Origin: an uncultured Eubacteriales bacterium
Lineage (GTDB): Bacteria > Bacillota_A > Clostridia > Peptostreptococcales > Anaerovoracaceae
Reading direction: 5' to 3'
Assembly (NCBI GenBank): GCA_902790885.1
Contig: CADATR010000010.1
Span: forward strand, 1 to 21,090
Length of the DNA stretch: 21,090 nucleotides
Shown: piece by piece, positions 6,941 to 14,860 of the stretch
How positions within the stretch are numbered: the stretch's first letter is position 1
Layout of the letters: each line of letters begins with the position of its first letter
Program-made: the position numbers and the translations under genes
Notes under the pieces: model-generated
What the model was told of the DNA's origin: nothing
What the model saw: the letters and a program-made list of their open reading frames with translations, nothing else
The model's database searches: none

Positions 6941-7780
6941 ATGCTTGATAATCTTATGGGAATCCTCATGAGCATAAAGCCGACGGATGTCATAGACATC
7001 CTTATTGTCGCTTACCTGCTGTACAGACTGCTTGGGTTCATAAAAGAGACCCGTGCACAGCAGCTGTTCAGGGGAGTCCTTTTGATTGTCGCCTTTTTCC
7101 TCATCTCAGAAGTATTCAACCTGAGCCTGCTCAACTGGCTGTTTACGAGACTCATCACCATCGGTCTCCTTGCTGTCGTGATACTCTTTCAGCCTGAGAT
7201 ACGTAGAGGCCTTGAGCAGATAGGGCGCAGGGGCGTTCTGAGCTGGCAGTTCAGGGACATGGGCAAGGAAGAGATGTACGCTACCGTGCATAAGATAGTC
7301 GATGCCGTAGATGACTTCTCTTCAACGCAGACCGGAGCGCTGATGGCGATCGAGCGCGAAACCATGCTCAGCGATATCAGCGAGAGCGGAGTCATAGTGG
7401 ACGCCGAGATCTCGGTAAGACTTCTCGGGAATCTGTTCTACGAGGGATCGCCGCTCCACGACGGAGCCGTGATCATCCGCGGAGACAGGGTGCACGCTGC
7501 AAGCTGCGTTCTTCCGCTTACTGAAAGACAGAACATCGGAAAGAATCTTGGCACCAGACACAGGGCTGCGCTTGGGCTCAGCGAGGTGTCGGATGCATTC
7601 GTTATAGTGGTCTCTGAGGAGACAGGGGCTATTTCGGTCGCGCAGAACGGCGAGTTCAGACGCTTCCTCGATCTCAAAACGCTCGAGAAGATGCTCCTTG
7701 ATATTTATCTGCCTTCAGCTGATGACCGCAACCTGCTTTCGAAGATCGGAATACTGAAAGGAAACAGGGGAAATGACTGA
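6941..7780 (+). CDS. cdaA: Diadenylate cyclase CdaA
   Basis: A 279-residue membrane-bound c-di-AMP synthase. Three N-terminal hydrophobic helices lie within residues 15-85, followed by a coiled linker (EQIGRRGVLSWQF) and the DAC domain. Catalytic signatures DGA at 174-176 and RHR at 206-208 (in GTRHRAALG) are intact, so it should condense two ATP into c-di-AMP, the second messenger for potassium, osmotic and wall homeostasis. Length matches the CdaA/DacA class. It is 31 bases after the LCP gene and its last 8 bases overlap the start of cdaR, indicating translational coupling. The ribosome site is GAAGGG. Confidence 0.96.
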   Translation: MLDNLMGILMSIKPTDVIDILIVAYLLYRLLGFIKETRAQQLFRGVLLIVAFFLISEVFNLSLLNWLFTRLITIGLLAVVILFQPEIRRGLEQIGRRGVLSWQFRDMGKEEMYATVHKIVDAVDDFSSTQTGALMAIERETMLSDISESGVIVDAEISVRLLGNLFYEGSPLHDGAVIIRGDRVHAASCVLPLTERQNIGKNLGTRHRAALGLSEVSDAFVIVVSEETGAISVAQNGEFRRFLDLKTLEKMLLDIYLPSADDRNLLSKIGILKGNRGND

Positions 7781-8729
7781 CAGATCCAGAAGAATGATCA
7801 ATATAATACTTTCTCTGATCGTCGCCACGGGAGCCTGGTTCTTTGTTGTGTATAATTACGACCCTATGACGAACGCGAGATATTCCGAAGTGCCTATCAA
7901 ATATACCGGACTCGACACACTTGCTAACCGGGGATATGCGGTGGCAGGCACTAACTATAAACACGTTGAAGTGACGCTTCAGCAGAGAAGGGTGGATACG
8001 ACCAGCATTTCGGCAGATGATATTTCCGTGACAGCGGATGTAAGCGGCCTGTCCACGGGCGAGAATACAGTCGCTCTTCGTGTCACGGGGCCGGAGGGCA
8101 CGCACGTAAGAGACGTTTCCGTCAGGAATGTCAATGTGGAGATCGCGAGTGCCATGACTGTTGAGATGCCGATATCGGTCGAGTACTCAGGTGAACCTGA
8201 AGAAAACGCGGTGCCTCTCGTCGAGAACAAATCGGTAGAAACAGCAACTGTCATCGCTTCAGAGGAAGAGCTTGCCGAGATAGACAGGGTGGCCGCCGTG
8301 ATAGATCCGGAAGACCTTGGCGAGCAGTTCCAGGCAATGACTCTGAAGATCGCGGCTCTCGACAAAGAAGGCAATAGGGTGATGAACGTTGTAATATATC
8401 CGGAGACTGTATCGTTCAGGGCAGCACAGGGATATACCAAGGAGGTAAGGCTGGTAGTACCTGTAAAGGATGATTCGGATGATTCCTATGAGAGGACTTA
8501 TACCGTACCTGAGACGGTTGTCATAAAGGGCAAACAAAGCACCGTCGAGGAGTTTACCGGCATAACCGCGAAGGAGATCAACATAGGCGGCTATTATGAA
8601 GACAGTGAGATACCTGTCGAATTCGATCTGCCTGAGGGCCTGACACTTGCCGACGGGCAGGAGGGTACACTGCTTGTGTCTCTGAAGGTCACCGAAAAGG
8701 AAAAGGACAAGGACAAGGATGATAATTAG
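7773..8729 (+). CDS. cdaR: CdaA regulator, YbbR-domain protein CdaR
   Basis: A 318-residue protein with an N-terminal signal-anchor helix at about 9-27 (IILSLIVATGAWFFVVYN) and an extracytoplasmic part built of repeated beta-rich YbbR modules (for example VPIKYTGLDTLANRGYAVAG, MPISVEYSGEPEENAVPLV, VRLVVPVKDDSDDSY). The tail is highly charged (EKEKDKDKDDN). CdaR binds and modulates CdaA at the membrane. The ATG sits inside the cdaA stop region (ATGACTGA). Its stop shares bases with the stop of the convergent HTH gene: TAG at 8727-8729 and, on the other strand, TAA at 8728-8726. No terminator separates the two. Confidence 0.93.
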   Translation: MTDRSRRMINIILSLIVATGAWFFVVYNYDPMTNARYSEVPIKYTGLDTLANRGYAVAGTNYKHVEVTLQQRRVDTTSISADDISVTADVSGLSTGENTVALRVTGPEGTHVRDVSVRNVNVEIASAMTVEMPISVEYSGEPEENAVPLVENKSVETATVIASEEELAEIDRVAAVIDPEDLGEQFQAMTLKIAALDKEGNRVMNVVIYPETVSFRAAQGYTKEVRLVVPVKDDSDDSYERTYTVPETVVIKGKQSTVEEFTGITAKEINIGGYYEDSEIPVEFDLPEGLTLADGQEGTLLVSLKVTEKEKDKDKDDN

Positions 8730-9445
8730 ATAAGCCGTGATGGATCGCAGCCCAAGGCCCGGGAGAGCGCTATCAGATACTCTGCGCGGGCTTTAGCGAG
8801 ATCCTTCTGACGCTGTTCATATTGCTGGATCGTTCTTAGAGGAACGCCGCTGGCCTTAGCCAGGCCGCTCTGGCTGAGGCCGTTTTTTATGCGCATTTTT
8901 TTGAGAGGCGTATCACGCGATGCGCCGGCGGACACCGGCTCTGCTGTCTCTGAAATAAAGTGTGAGACCGCGTCTTCCGCAAAATGTTCACCGAAGGATC
9001 GTATCTTTGCTGCTCTTTCCGTCTCTGTTATGTCAAGCGGAAGGCTGTCAAGAAATGAGAACCTATCTCTTCCGTATCCTGTTATGAAAGCCTGGGGCTG
9101 GAATGTCCTGACTATCTCCTCGAACGGCAGGCCGCTTTCCCACTGCATCCGGGCCAGTGCGTTACCGCACCAGTACTCCGGGCTCAGACTTTTGGTATAG
9201 CGGGGCTGCGTACGCTCATACGCAATGCCGCTTTTTTCGAGAACTTCATACGCGAGCTCTATGCCCGACATTCCGGCTATAGTCCGGATATCCCCGCGCG
9301 CGAAAAGACCAGCGGTGCCGGAGGCGATAAAGAGTTCGATTATGGCTGAAATGTCATAACGAAGGCTGTGCACCGAATAATCCAGCATGCGGCCGAGCGT
9401 ATCTGCCGCTCTGTCAAGAAAGACCTTATCGTAAGCGATTGTCAT
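8726..9445 (-). CDS. Two-domain HTH regulator, probable antitoxin
   Basis: A 239-residue protein. Residues about 1-120 form a helical domain with a recognisable core, FIASGTAGLFARGDIRTIAG followed by MSGIELAYEVLEKSG, then YWCGNALARMQWESGLPFEE. Residues about 181-239 are an XRE-type helix-turn-helix (LSQSGLAKASGVPLRTIQQY). I recall this domain pair from Clostridia, usually beside DUF3990 genes. The start at 9445 overlaps the DUF3990 gene by 20 bases and has a GGGAGGAG ribosome site, so the two are translationally coupled with the DUF3990 gene first. It likely represses its own promoter and may neutralise the partner; the antitoxin role is inference. Confidence 0.78.
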   Translation of the reverse strand: MTIAYDKVFLDRAADTLGRMLDYSVHSLRYDISAIIELFIASGTAGLFARGDIRTIAGMSGIELAYEVLEKSGIAYERTQPRYTKSLSPEYWCGNALARMQWESGLPFEEIVRTFQPQAFITGYGRDRFSFLDSLPLDITETERAAKIRSFGEHFAEDAVSHFISETAEPVSAGASRDTPLKKMRIKNGLSQSGLAKASGVPLRTIQQYEQRQKDLAKARAEYLIALSRALGCDPSRLI

Positions 9446-10091
9446 ACGGGCGTATCTCCTCCCTGATCATATCGGTTATAAAGAAGTCGCCGCTGCCGGC
9501 AGACGGAGCGATGCTCCTGACTGACCTTATCTCACGGCTTCTGGCTGCGGGATAGGATTCCTCGCCGAAAGCGGGATCATATCCGGTGAAAACTATCCTG
9601 TCGAAGGCGCGGTTGCTCTTCAGCACAAACTGTCTGTTATGATCGTCCGCTGTCAGAGCGCTCCTGAAGCTTTTGTACGAAAGCTTCGCGTCGAGGAAGT
9701 CCTGGGCAAACATGAAGCAGCTGTTGTCCGCGCGGTATCCTATTATGCAGTCACATGCCTGATGATCCACGAAAAAATACTTGCTTATATATTCGCGGGC
9801 CCTGTATGCGCTGTCTGATGAAAGATCGAATTCGCGGTAGTTGAAGAGGAGCCCGAGCCAGTGCAGGGGATCGTATTGCGTGCTGCAGAGATTTATGACG
9901 CGCAGGCCGTCAGTGTCGATGCTGTAGGCGGAGACAAAGCCGTTACTGCCTGAGCGCGCGGCCCACTCGGCTGCATACCGGGCGGACTCAGTGCAATAGA
10001 ATCCCAGACCGAAGTCGTTATATTGTCTGCCAGTGCCGAAGATGGGCTTTCTTACGATTTTTTCGCCTCCGTGGTATATCGTTTTGTTCAT
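9426..10091 (-). CDS. DUF3990-type protein, probable ADP-ribosyltransferase-fold toxin
   Basis: A 221-residue protein with the DUF3990 signature near its start: IYHGG at 5-9, GR at 21-22, DFGLGFYCT at 26-34 and AAEWA at 40-44. A second conserved region, about residues 75-150, includes FFVDHQACDCIIGYRADNSC and the FAQDFL region. To my recollection DUF3990 falls in the ADP-ribosyl fold group; His7 and Tyr32 would sit where the H and Y of such enzymes sit. The last about 50 residues (AARSREIRSVRSIAPSAGSG and onward) are less typical. Neither a signal peptide nor a membrane helix is seen. The gene opens a two-gene minus-strand unit with its own promoter. Toxin activity is inferred from fold and the coupled HTH gene. 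Confidence 0.76.
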   Translation of the reverse strand: MNKTIYHGGEKIVRKPIFGTGRQYNDFGLGFYCTESARYAAEWAARSGSNGFVSAYSIDTDGLRVINLCSTQYDPLHWLGLLFNYREFDLSSDSAYRAREYISKYFFVDHQACDCIIGYRADNSCFMFAQDFLDAKLSYKSFRSALTADDHNRQFVLKSNRAFDRIVFTGYDPAFGEESYPAARSREIRSVRSIAPSAGSGDFFITDMIREEIRPYDNRLR

Positions 10092-10132
10092 GCTGAGCTC
10101 CCTGAATGCGTTGATTGCAGTGCTTTGCTTAT

Positions 10133-10161
10133 AGTGTACTCCTGTGGGAGTATAATTTCAA
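10133..10161 (-). promoter_or_regulatory. Promoter and operator of the DUF3990-HTH pair
   Basis: Read on the minus strand, a -35 TTGAAA (10161-10156), a 17-base spacer and a -10 TACACT (10138-10133) lead into the DUF3990 gene. A perfect inverted repeat, TACTCC 10137-10142 and GGAGTA 10147-10152 with a 4-base centre, lies across the spacer and the edge of the -10, a classic place for autorepression by the HTH partner. Confidence 0.65.
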
Positions 10162-10180
10162 TTTTTTTGAGCTTCATGCA

Positions 10181-10209
10181 TTTACTGCTTAAAAAGTGAA
10201 TGGTAAAAT
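10181..10209 (+). promoter_or_regulatory. Promoter for nagB
   Basis: TTTACT at 10181-10186, a 17-base spacer and TAAAAT at 10204-10209, with an extended -10 TG at 10201-10202. The transcript would have a leader of about 90 bases before nagB. A perfect TATAAT at 10151-10156 on this strand overlaps the divergent operator but has no well-spaced -35. Confidence 0.55.
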
Positions 10210-10307
10210 GCTAACTGGTTTAAAACGGCTTTGCGTCATAAGGAATCCCCCCCTCTGCACGGGTCCTTCCCTGTGACGTGTCCGCAGAGAATGAAAGGAG
10301 AAAACAA

Positions 10308-11099
10308 ATGAGAGTTGTAATCCAGGACGATTATGAAAAAATGTGCAAGTGGGCTGCAGACTACATTGCAGACAAGATCAACAACCATAAAGAAGACAGA
10401 CCGTTCGTACTTGGACTTCCTACAGGTTCATCCCCGATCGGTGTATATAAGAACCTTATCGCAAAGAACAAGGCAGGCGAGCTTTCGTTCAAAAACGTTG
10501 TTACATTCAACATGGACGAGTATCTCGGTCTCCCTCATGAGCACGACCAGAGCTACTGGTACTTCATGCACGACAATTTCTTCGATCACCTCGTAGACAT
10601 GGATCCTGCAAACATCAACATCCTCAACGGAATGACAGACGATCCTGAAGGCGAGTGCGCAAGATATGAAGAGAAGATCGCTTCCTACGGCGGCATCGAC
10701 CTCTTCATGGGCGGCATCGGAGTAGACGGACACCTCGCGTTCAACGAGCCTTTCACATCGCTCACATCGCGCACAGGTCTCAGAGACCTCACAACGGATA
10801 CAAGAATAGTCAACTCAAGATTCTTCGGAAACGATCCTGAAGCTGTTCCTGCACAGGCTCTTTCGGTAGGTATCGGCACAGTTACAGATGCTAAGGAAGT
10901 CCTCGTTCTTATCAGCGGCCACAACAAGGCAAGAGCGATGGCAGCAGTAGTTGAGGGCGGCGTCAGCCAGAAGTGGACATGCTCTGCACTCCAGATGCAC
11001 AACGGCGCTATCATCGCATGCGATGAAGAGGCCTGCGGCGAGCTCACAGTTGACACATACAAGTACTTCCTCGATATCGAGAAGGATCAGAGACTCTAA
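10308..11099 (+). CDS. nagB: Glucosamine-6-phosphate deaminase NagB
   Basis: A 263-residue cytosolic enzyme interconverting glucosamine-6-phosphate with fructose-6-phosphate and ammonia. Visible motifs are the phosphate loop GLPTGSSP at 36-43, the catalytic region NMDEYLGL with D70 and E71, and GIGVDGHLAFNEP with D140, H142 and E147, matching the known NagB residues. After FNEP the usual GSS is replaced by FTS. The ATG at 10308 follows AAAGGAG; an upstream in-frame GTG at 10278 has no ribosome site. Unusually, it stands next to glmM rather than nagA, which raises the possibility that it feeds amino-sugar synthesis. Confidence 0.94.
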   Translation: MRVVIQDDYEKMCKWAADYIADKINNHKEDRPFVLGLPTGSSPIGVYKNLIAKNKAGELSFKNVVTFNMDEYLGLPHEHDQSYWYFMHDNFFDHLVDMDPANINILNGMTDDPEGECARYEEKIASYGGIDLFMGGIGVDGHLAFNEPFTSLTSRTGLRDLTTDTRIVNSRFFGNDPEAVPAQALSVGIGTVTDAKEVLVLISGHNKARAMAAVVEGGVSQKWTCSALQMHNGAIIACDEEACGELTVDTYKYFLDIEKDQRL

Positions 11100-11270
11100 T
11101 AAAAGAAGCGGCACACGCAGCAAAATTGCCCGTCGGCGCGTGACAGCGACTGGAGGGAATTTTGCGACGCTATCGGAGGAGCTTGCCTCCGGAGATCAAT
11201 GCTTTCCACATTACGGCAACGCCGTACGATCAAAGAAAGCATTTGATGTGCAGAAAAAAGGAGAAAACAA
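11100..11270 (+). promoter_or_regulatory. Structured leader between nagB and glmM
   Basis: Four inverted repeats fill this gap: GCAAAATT 11120-11127 with AATTTTGC 11158-11165; CGGAGG 11174-11179 with CCTCCG 11186-11191 (6-base loop); ATCAATGCTTTC 11195-11206 with GAAAGCATTTGAT 11235-11247; and nested in the last, TACGGC 11212-11217 with GCCGTA 11221-11226. No T-run follows any stem, so they are not ordinary terminators. It does not match the glmS ribozyme core as I know it. A ribosome site identical to that of nagB follows. It could be a 5' regulatory RNA, an mRNA-stabilising or processing element, or a short palindromic repeat. Confidence 0.5.
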
Positions 11271-12620
11271 ATGGGTAAATATTTCGGAACAGACGGCTTC
11301 CGCGGCGAAGCCAATAAGAATCTGACATTCGATCACGCCATCAAGATCGGCCGTTACCTTGGCTGGTATTACGGCAAAAGACTCGACCGCAAGGCGAAGG
11401 TCGTTATCGGAAAGGATACAAGAAGATCGAGCTATATGTTCGAGTATGCTCTCTGCACGGGCCTCATGGCTTCGGGAGCTGATGCCTACATCATGCACGT
11501 AACTACGACTCCTTCTGTGTCGTATATCGCCAGAGTCGACGACTTCGACTGCGGCATCATGATCTCGGCTTCTCACAATCCGTACTATGACAACGGAATC
11601 AAGATCGTCAATAACAACGGCGAGAAGATGGATGAGGAGACACTGCTCAAGATCGAAGCTTATCTCGACGGCGAAATGGAAGTTCCTATGGCTGAGCGCG
11701 ATGAGATAGGACGCACAGTAGACTACGTATCGGGACGCAACCGCTACATCGGATACCTCATCTCGATGTCGAAGTTCAGCTTCAAGGATGTCAAGGTAGG
11801 CCTCGACGTTGCCAACGGAGCGGCATGGTCGATAGCCAAGGGCGTATTCGATGCTCTCGGCGCAAAGACTTACGTGATGAATGACGAGCCGGACGGGTAC
11901 AATATCAATACTAACTGCGGCTCCACACACATAGAGCACCTTCAGAAATTTGTAGTCGACAAGGGCCTCGATGTAGGCTTCGCTTATGACGGTGATGCCG
12001 ACAGATGCCTCTGCGTAGACGAGAAGGGCAATGTGGTAACAGGCGATCACATCCTGTATATCTACGGAACATACATGAAGGACAGAGGCAAGCTCCTCAA
12101 CAACAAGGTAGTTACTACCGTAATGTCCAACTTCGGCCTTTACAAGGCTCTCGACGCGGCCGGAATCGAGTACGAGCAGACCAAGGTAGGCGACAAATAC
12201 GTGTATGAGAACATGGTGCAGAATGGCCACCGTATCGGCGGAGAGCAGAGCGGACACATCATCTTCACCAAGTATGCTACAACAGGAGACGGAATCCTTA
12301 CATCACTCAAGCTGATGGAGGCGATGCTGGCAAGAAAGAAGAAGATGAGCGAGCTCGCTGCCCCTGTAGTGTTCTATCCTCAGGTGCTCAAGAACGTAAG
12401 AGTTAAGAGCAAGGAAGAATGCATGAGCGATCCTGACGTGCTCGCAGCAGATGCAGCTGCCAAGAAGGCACTCGGCGACAAGGGCCGCACACTGCTTCGT
12501 GAGTCGGGTACCGAGCCTGTAGTCAGAGTAATGGCTGAGGCACCGTCCGAAGAAGAGTGCGAGAAGTACGTCAACCAGATCATCGACGTGATCCGCGCGA
12601 AAGGACACCTTGTAGACTGA
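11271..12620 (+). CDS. glmM: Phosphoglucosamine mutase GlmM
   Basis: A 449-residue cytosolic enzyme converting glucosamine-6-phosphate to glucosamine-1-phosphate on the way to UDP-GlcNAc and peptidoglycan. It begins GKYFGTDGFRG as usual for GlmM. The phosphoserine loop ISASHNP places the catalytic Ser at 101, the metal site DGDADR is at 240-245, the sugar loop is GEQSGH, and the phosphate-binding loop RESGTEP is at 410-416. All key residues are intact and length is normal. The gene follows nagB after a structured leader and precedes an acetyltransferase gene by 23 bases. In Bacillus, glmM follows cdaAR directly; here a DUF3990/HTH pair and nagB intervene. Confidence 0.96.
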   Translation: MGKYFGTDGFRGEANKNLTFDHAIKIGRYLGWYYGKRLDRKAKVVIGKDTRRSSYMFEYALCTGLMASGADAYIMHVTTTPSVSYIARVDDFDCGIMISASHNPYYDNGIKIVNNNGEKMDEETLLKIEAYLDGEMEVPMAERDEIGRTVDYVSGRNRYIGYLISMSKFSFKDVKVGLDVANGAAWSIAKGVFDALGAKTYVMNDEPDGYNINTNCGSTHIEHLQKFVVDKGLDVGFAYDGDADRCLCVDEKGNVVTGDHILYIYGTYMKDRGKLLNNKVVTTVMSNFGLYKALDAAGIEYEQTKVGDKYVYENMVQNGHRIGGEQSGHIIFTKYATTGDGILTSLKLMEAMLARKKKMSELAAPVVFYPQVLKNVRVKSKEECMSDPDVLAADAAAKKALGDKGRTLLRESGTEPVVRVMAEAPSEEECEKYVNQIIDVIRAKGHLVD

Positions 12621-12643
12621 TAAGAGAAAGGGTTCAAATCACT

Positions 12644-13303
12644 ATGTATACAATAAATGATCTTTACGATCTCGACCATACGCTTGCGAAGGATTACCTT
12701 TCGCAGTTCACATATCCGTGGGAAGCTCTGAAGGGCATCAAGGACTTCATTCTGGAGCTCGGACCGACTCTCGATCCTGAAGAGTACGAAGAGGTCAGCG
12801 AGAACGTATGGGTGCACAAGACTGCGAAGGTGTTCCCGAGCGCTTATCTTGGCGCGCCTTGCATAATCGGACCTGAGACTGAAGTCAGACACTGCGCGTT
12901 CATAAGAGGATCCGCTCTTGTCGGAAACAAGTGCGTGGTGGGAAATTCAGTTGAACTGAAGAACGTCATCCTGTTCGATAATGTTCAGACTCCTCACTAC
13001 AACTATGTCGGGGACTCTATTCTCGGGCACTACAGCCACATGGGCGCAGGCTCCATAACTTCAAACGTAAAAGCTGACAAACAGCTTGTAGTGGTGCACA
13101 ACGGAACAGAGCAGATCGAGACCGGCATCAAGAAGTTCGGCGCAATGCTCGGCGACCACGTTGAAGTAGGCTGCAACGCCGTCCTCAATCCGGGGACTGT
13201 CATCGGACGCAATTCAAATGTTTATCCGACATCATGCGTAAGAGGCGTGATCCCTGAAAACAGCATCTGCAAAAATGGCGGGGATATCGTTGAAAAACGA
13301 TAA
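12644..13303 (+). CDS. Left-handed beta-helix acyltransferase, GlmU C-terminal-like
   Basis: A 219-residue protein with a helical N-terminal segment (about 1-45) followed by hexapeptide repeats typical of left-handed beta-helix acyltransferases (VWVHKTAKVFPSAYLGAPCI, CAFIRGSALVGNKCVVGNSV). The stretch PHYNYVGDSILGHYSHMGAG resembles the acetyltransferase active-site region of GlmU, with H118 where GlmU has its catalytic His; GAGSITSNVK also matches the GAGT-N-Y signature. The uridylyltransferase half of GlmU is absent. Directly after glmM, it is a good candidate for acetylating glucosamine-1-phosphate, although related proteins are often annotated simply as UDP-GlcNAc pyrophosphorylase-like. 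The ATG at 12644 lies 23 bases after glmM; the ribosome site (AAAGGG) is modest. Confidence 0.78.
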   Translation: MYTINDLYDLDHTLAKDYLSQFTYPWEALKGIKDFILELGPTLDPEEYEEVSENVWVHKTAKVFPSAYLGAPCIIGPETEVRHCAFIRGSALVGNKCVVGNSVELKNVILFDNVQTPHYNYVGDSILGHYSHMGAGSITSNVKADKQLVVVHNGTEQIETGIKKFGAMLGDHVEVGCNAVLNPGTVIGRNSNVYPTSCVRGVIPENSICKNGGDIVEKR

Positions 13304-13323
13304 AAGACAATAAAAAAGACAGA

Positions 13324-13368
13324 ACCGATGCAGAAATGGTGACCTATCCATGGATGCATCGGTCTTTT
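13324..13368 (+). terminator. Terminator after the hexosamine genes
   Basis: A 9-bp stem, ACCGATGCA 13324-13332 with TGCATCGGT 13355-13363, encloses a smaller ATGG/CCAT hairpin and is followed by CTTTT. It ends the nagB-glmM-acetyltransferase unit. Confidence 0.8.
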
Positions 13369-13372
13369 CGTA

Positions 13373-13381
13373 TGGTATAAT
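13373..13381 (+). promoter_or_regulatory. Extended -10 promoter for pyk
   Basis: TGGTATAAT, with a perfect TATAAT at 13376-13381 and TG at 13373-13374, starts five bases after the terminator T-run. No -35 element is evident because that position is in the terminator stem. Confidence 0.6.
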
Positions 13382-13425
13382 CATTTTGAATAAGCCGGCT
13401 TGTGAAAACAAAAGAGGAATTTGAT

Positions 13426-14850
13426 ATGAGAAAGACTAAGATCGTATGCACCATGGGCCCGAGGGAATCCGATGAAAAGATCCTCGCGGAGCTTGCGAAG
13501 GAGATGGATGTTGCCAGATTCAATTTTTCGCACGGAACTCACGAGAGCCATCTCGAGATGCTGACAAGAGTCAGAAAAGCCGCAAAGGAAGCCGGCAGAC
13601 CTATCGCCATGCTTCTTGACACCAAAGGTCCGGAGATACGTACCGGACTGCTCGAAGATCACAAAAGCGTCAAGCTCGTAAAAGGAAAAGATGTGATCAT
13701 TTCATACGCTGAGGATCCTGCTGCAGAGGGCAGTGCTGAGCACATCTATGTCACATATAAGGACATGGCTGCAGATCTTTCTGCCGGAGATACAGTGCTG
13801 ATCGATGACGGAGCCATCGAACTCAGAGTGGAGTCTGTCGAGGGCGGAGAACTCAAGTGCCGCATAATCAACGGCGGTACCCTTTCGGAAAGAAAGGGCG
13901 TGAACCTGCCGGGCATCAAGGTAGGCCTGCCTGATCTTACTGAAAAGGATTATGAAGACATCAGATTCGGACTTGAAAACGAGTACGATTTTATTGCAGC
14001 CTCTTTTGTCAGAAATGCAGGCACAATAAACAAGATACGTAAACTTGCTGAGGAATACGGCTCGCGCATAAAGATCATAGCCAAGATAGAATCCGGCGAA
14101 GGCATCGATAATCTTGAAGAGATCATAGATGCAGCGGACGGTGTAATGGTTGCAAGAGGAGACCTCGGAGTCGAGGTGGAAGCTCGGATGATCCCGCAGC
14201 TCCAGCGTGAGATGATCGCCAGATGCAATGAGAAAGGCAAGATCGTCATTACCGCGACACAGATGCTCGATTCCATGATGCGCAACCCTCGCCCTACAAG
14301 AGCGGAAGTAACAGACGTTGCCAATGCCGTTTATGACGGATCCGATGCGGTAATGCTTTCAGGAGAGACCGCAAGCGGAGAGTATCCGGTCGAGGCTCTC
14401 AAAATGATGGTTTCCATAACTGAATATACGGAGCAGTTTGCAGTGAATCACCATGTGCTTCAGGATTCGGACAAGGCCTCTATCTCGAGCACCACATGCA
14501 TGGCAGCCGTGACTGCCGCAAAGGAGCTCAAGGCAAGAGCCATCCTGGCGCCTACTTCATCGGGATCGACCGTAGTGCAGGTATCCAAGTGCAGACCGGA
14601 CTCCGATATCTATGCATTTTCACCGGAGCCTATGGTCGTAAGGCAGATGAACCTCCTCTGGGGTGTAAAGCCTATGCTGTCCGAAAGAGCGCATTCCACA
14701 GACGAGCTGATGGAGGACTGCCTTGATATCATGAAAGAGAACGGACTGTCTGCAAGAGGAGACGTCATGGTGTTCATAGCAGGTGTCGTAAGAGGCAGAC
14801 ACAGCTATCAGAGATCGCAGACCAACACAATGAAAATAATAGAGATATAA
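13426..14850 (+). CDS. pyk: Pyruvate kinase
   Basis: A 474-residue glycolytic enzyme converting phosphoenolpyruvate and ADP to pyruvate and ATP. Signatures from the N-terminus: KIVCTMGP, then RFNFSHG with R31, N33 and S35; DTKGPEIRTG; the catalytic stretch IIAKIESGEGI with K220 and E222; ARGDLGVE with D246; and MLDSMMRNPRPTRAEVTDVA. The C-terminal regulatory domain is present and there is no extra PEP-utiliser domain. ATG 13426 follows AGAGGA; an in-frame ATG at 13402 has no ribosome site. The gene is flanked by terminators, so it is likely monocistronic. Confidence 0.96.
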   Translation: MRKTKIVCTMGPRESDEKILAELAKEMDVARFNFSHGTHESHLEMLTRVRKAAKEAGRPIAMLLDTKGPEIRTGLLEDHKSVKLVKGKDVIISYAEDPAAEGSAEHIYVTYKDMAADLSAGDTVLIDDGAIELRVESVEGGELKCRIINGGTLSERKGVNLPGIKVGLPDLTEKDYEDIRFGLENEYDFIAASFVRNAGTINKIRKLAEEYGSRIKIIAKIESGEGIDNLEEIIDAADGVMVARGDLGVEVEARMIPQLQREMIARCNEKGKIVITATQMLDSMMRNPRPTRAEVTDVANAVYDGSDAVMLSGETASGEYPVEALKMMVSITEYTEQFAVNHHVLQDSDKASISSTTCMAAVTAAKELKARAILAPTSSGSTVVQVSKCRPDSDIYAFSPEPMVVRQMNLLWGVKPMLSERAHSTDELMEDCLDIMKENGLSARGDVMVFIAGVVRGRHSYQRSQTNTMKIIEI

Positions 14851-14860
14851 TAAAAGTATG

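Noticed and set aside
10278..10307. GTG start giving nagB ten extra residues
   Set aside because: The ATG at 10308 has a well-spaced AAAGGAG site and begins the typical NagB N-terminus; the GTG has neither.
11100..11270. glmS ribozyme or GlcN6P riboswitch
   Set aside because: The recognisable conserved core was not found, and the following gene is glmM; only unrelated inverted repeats are visible.
11211..12257. A 348-residue minus-strand open frame
   Set aside because: It is antisense to glmM, which has all catalytic motifs; no ribosome site or family resemblance.
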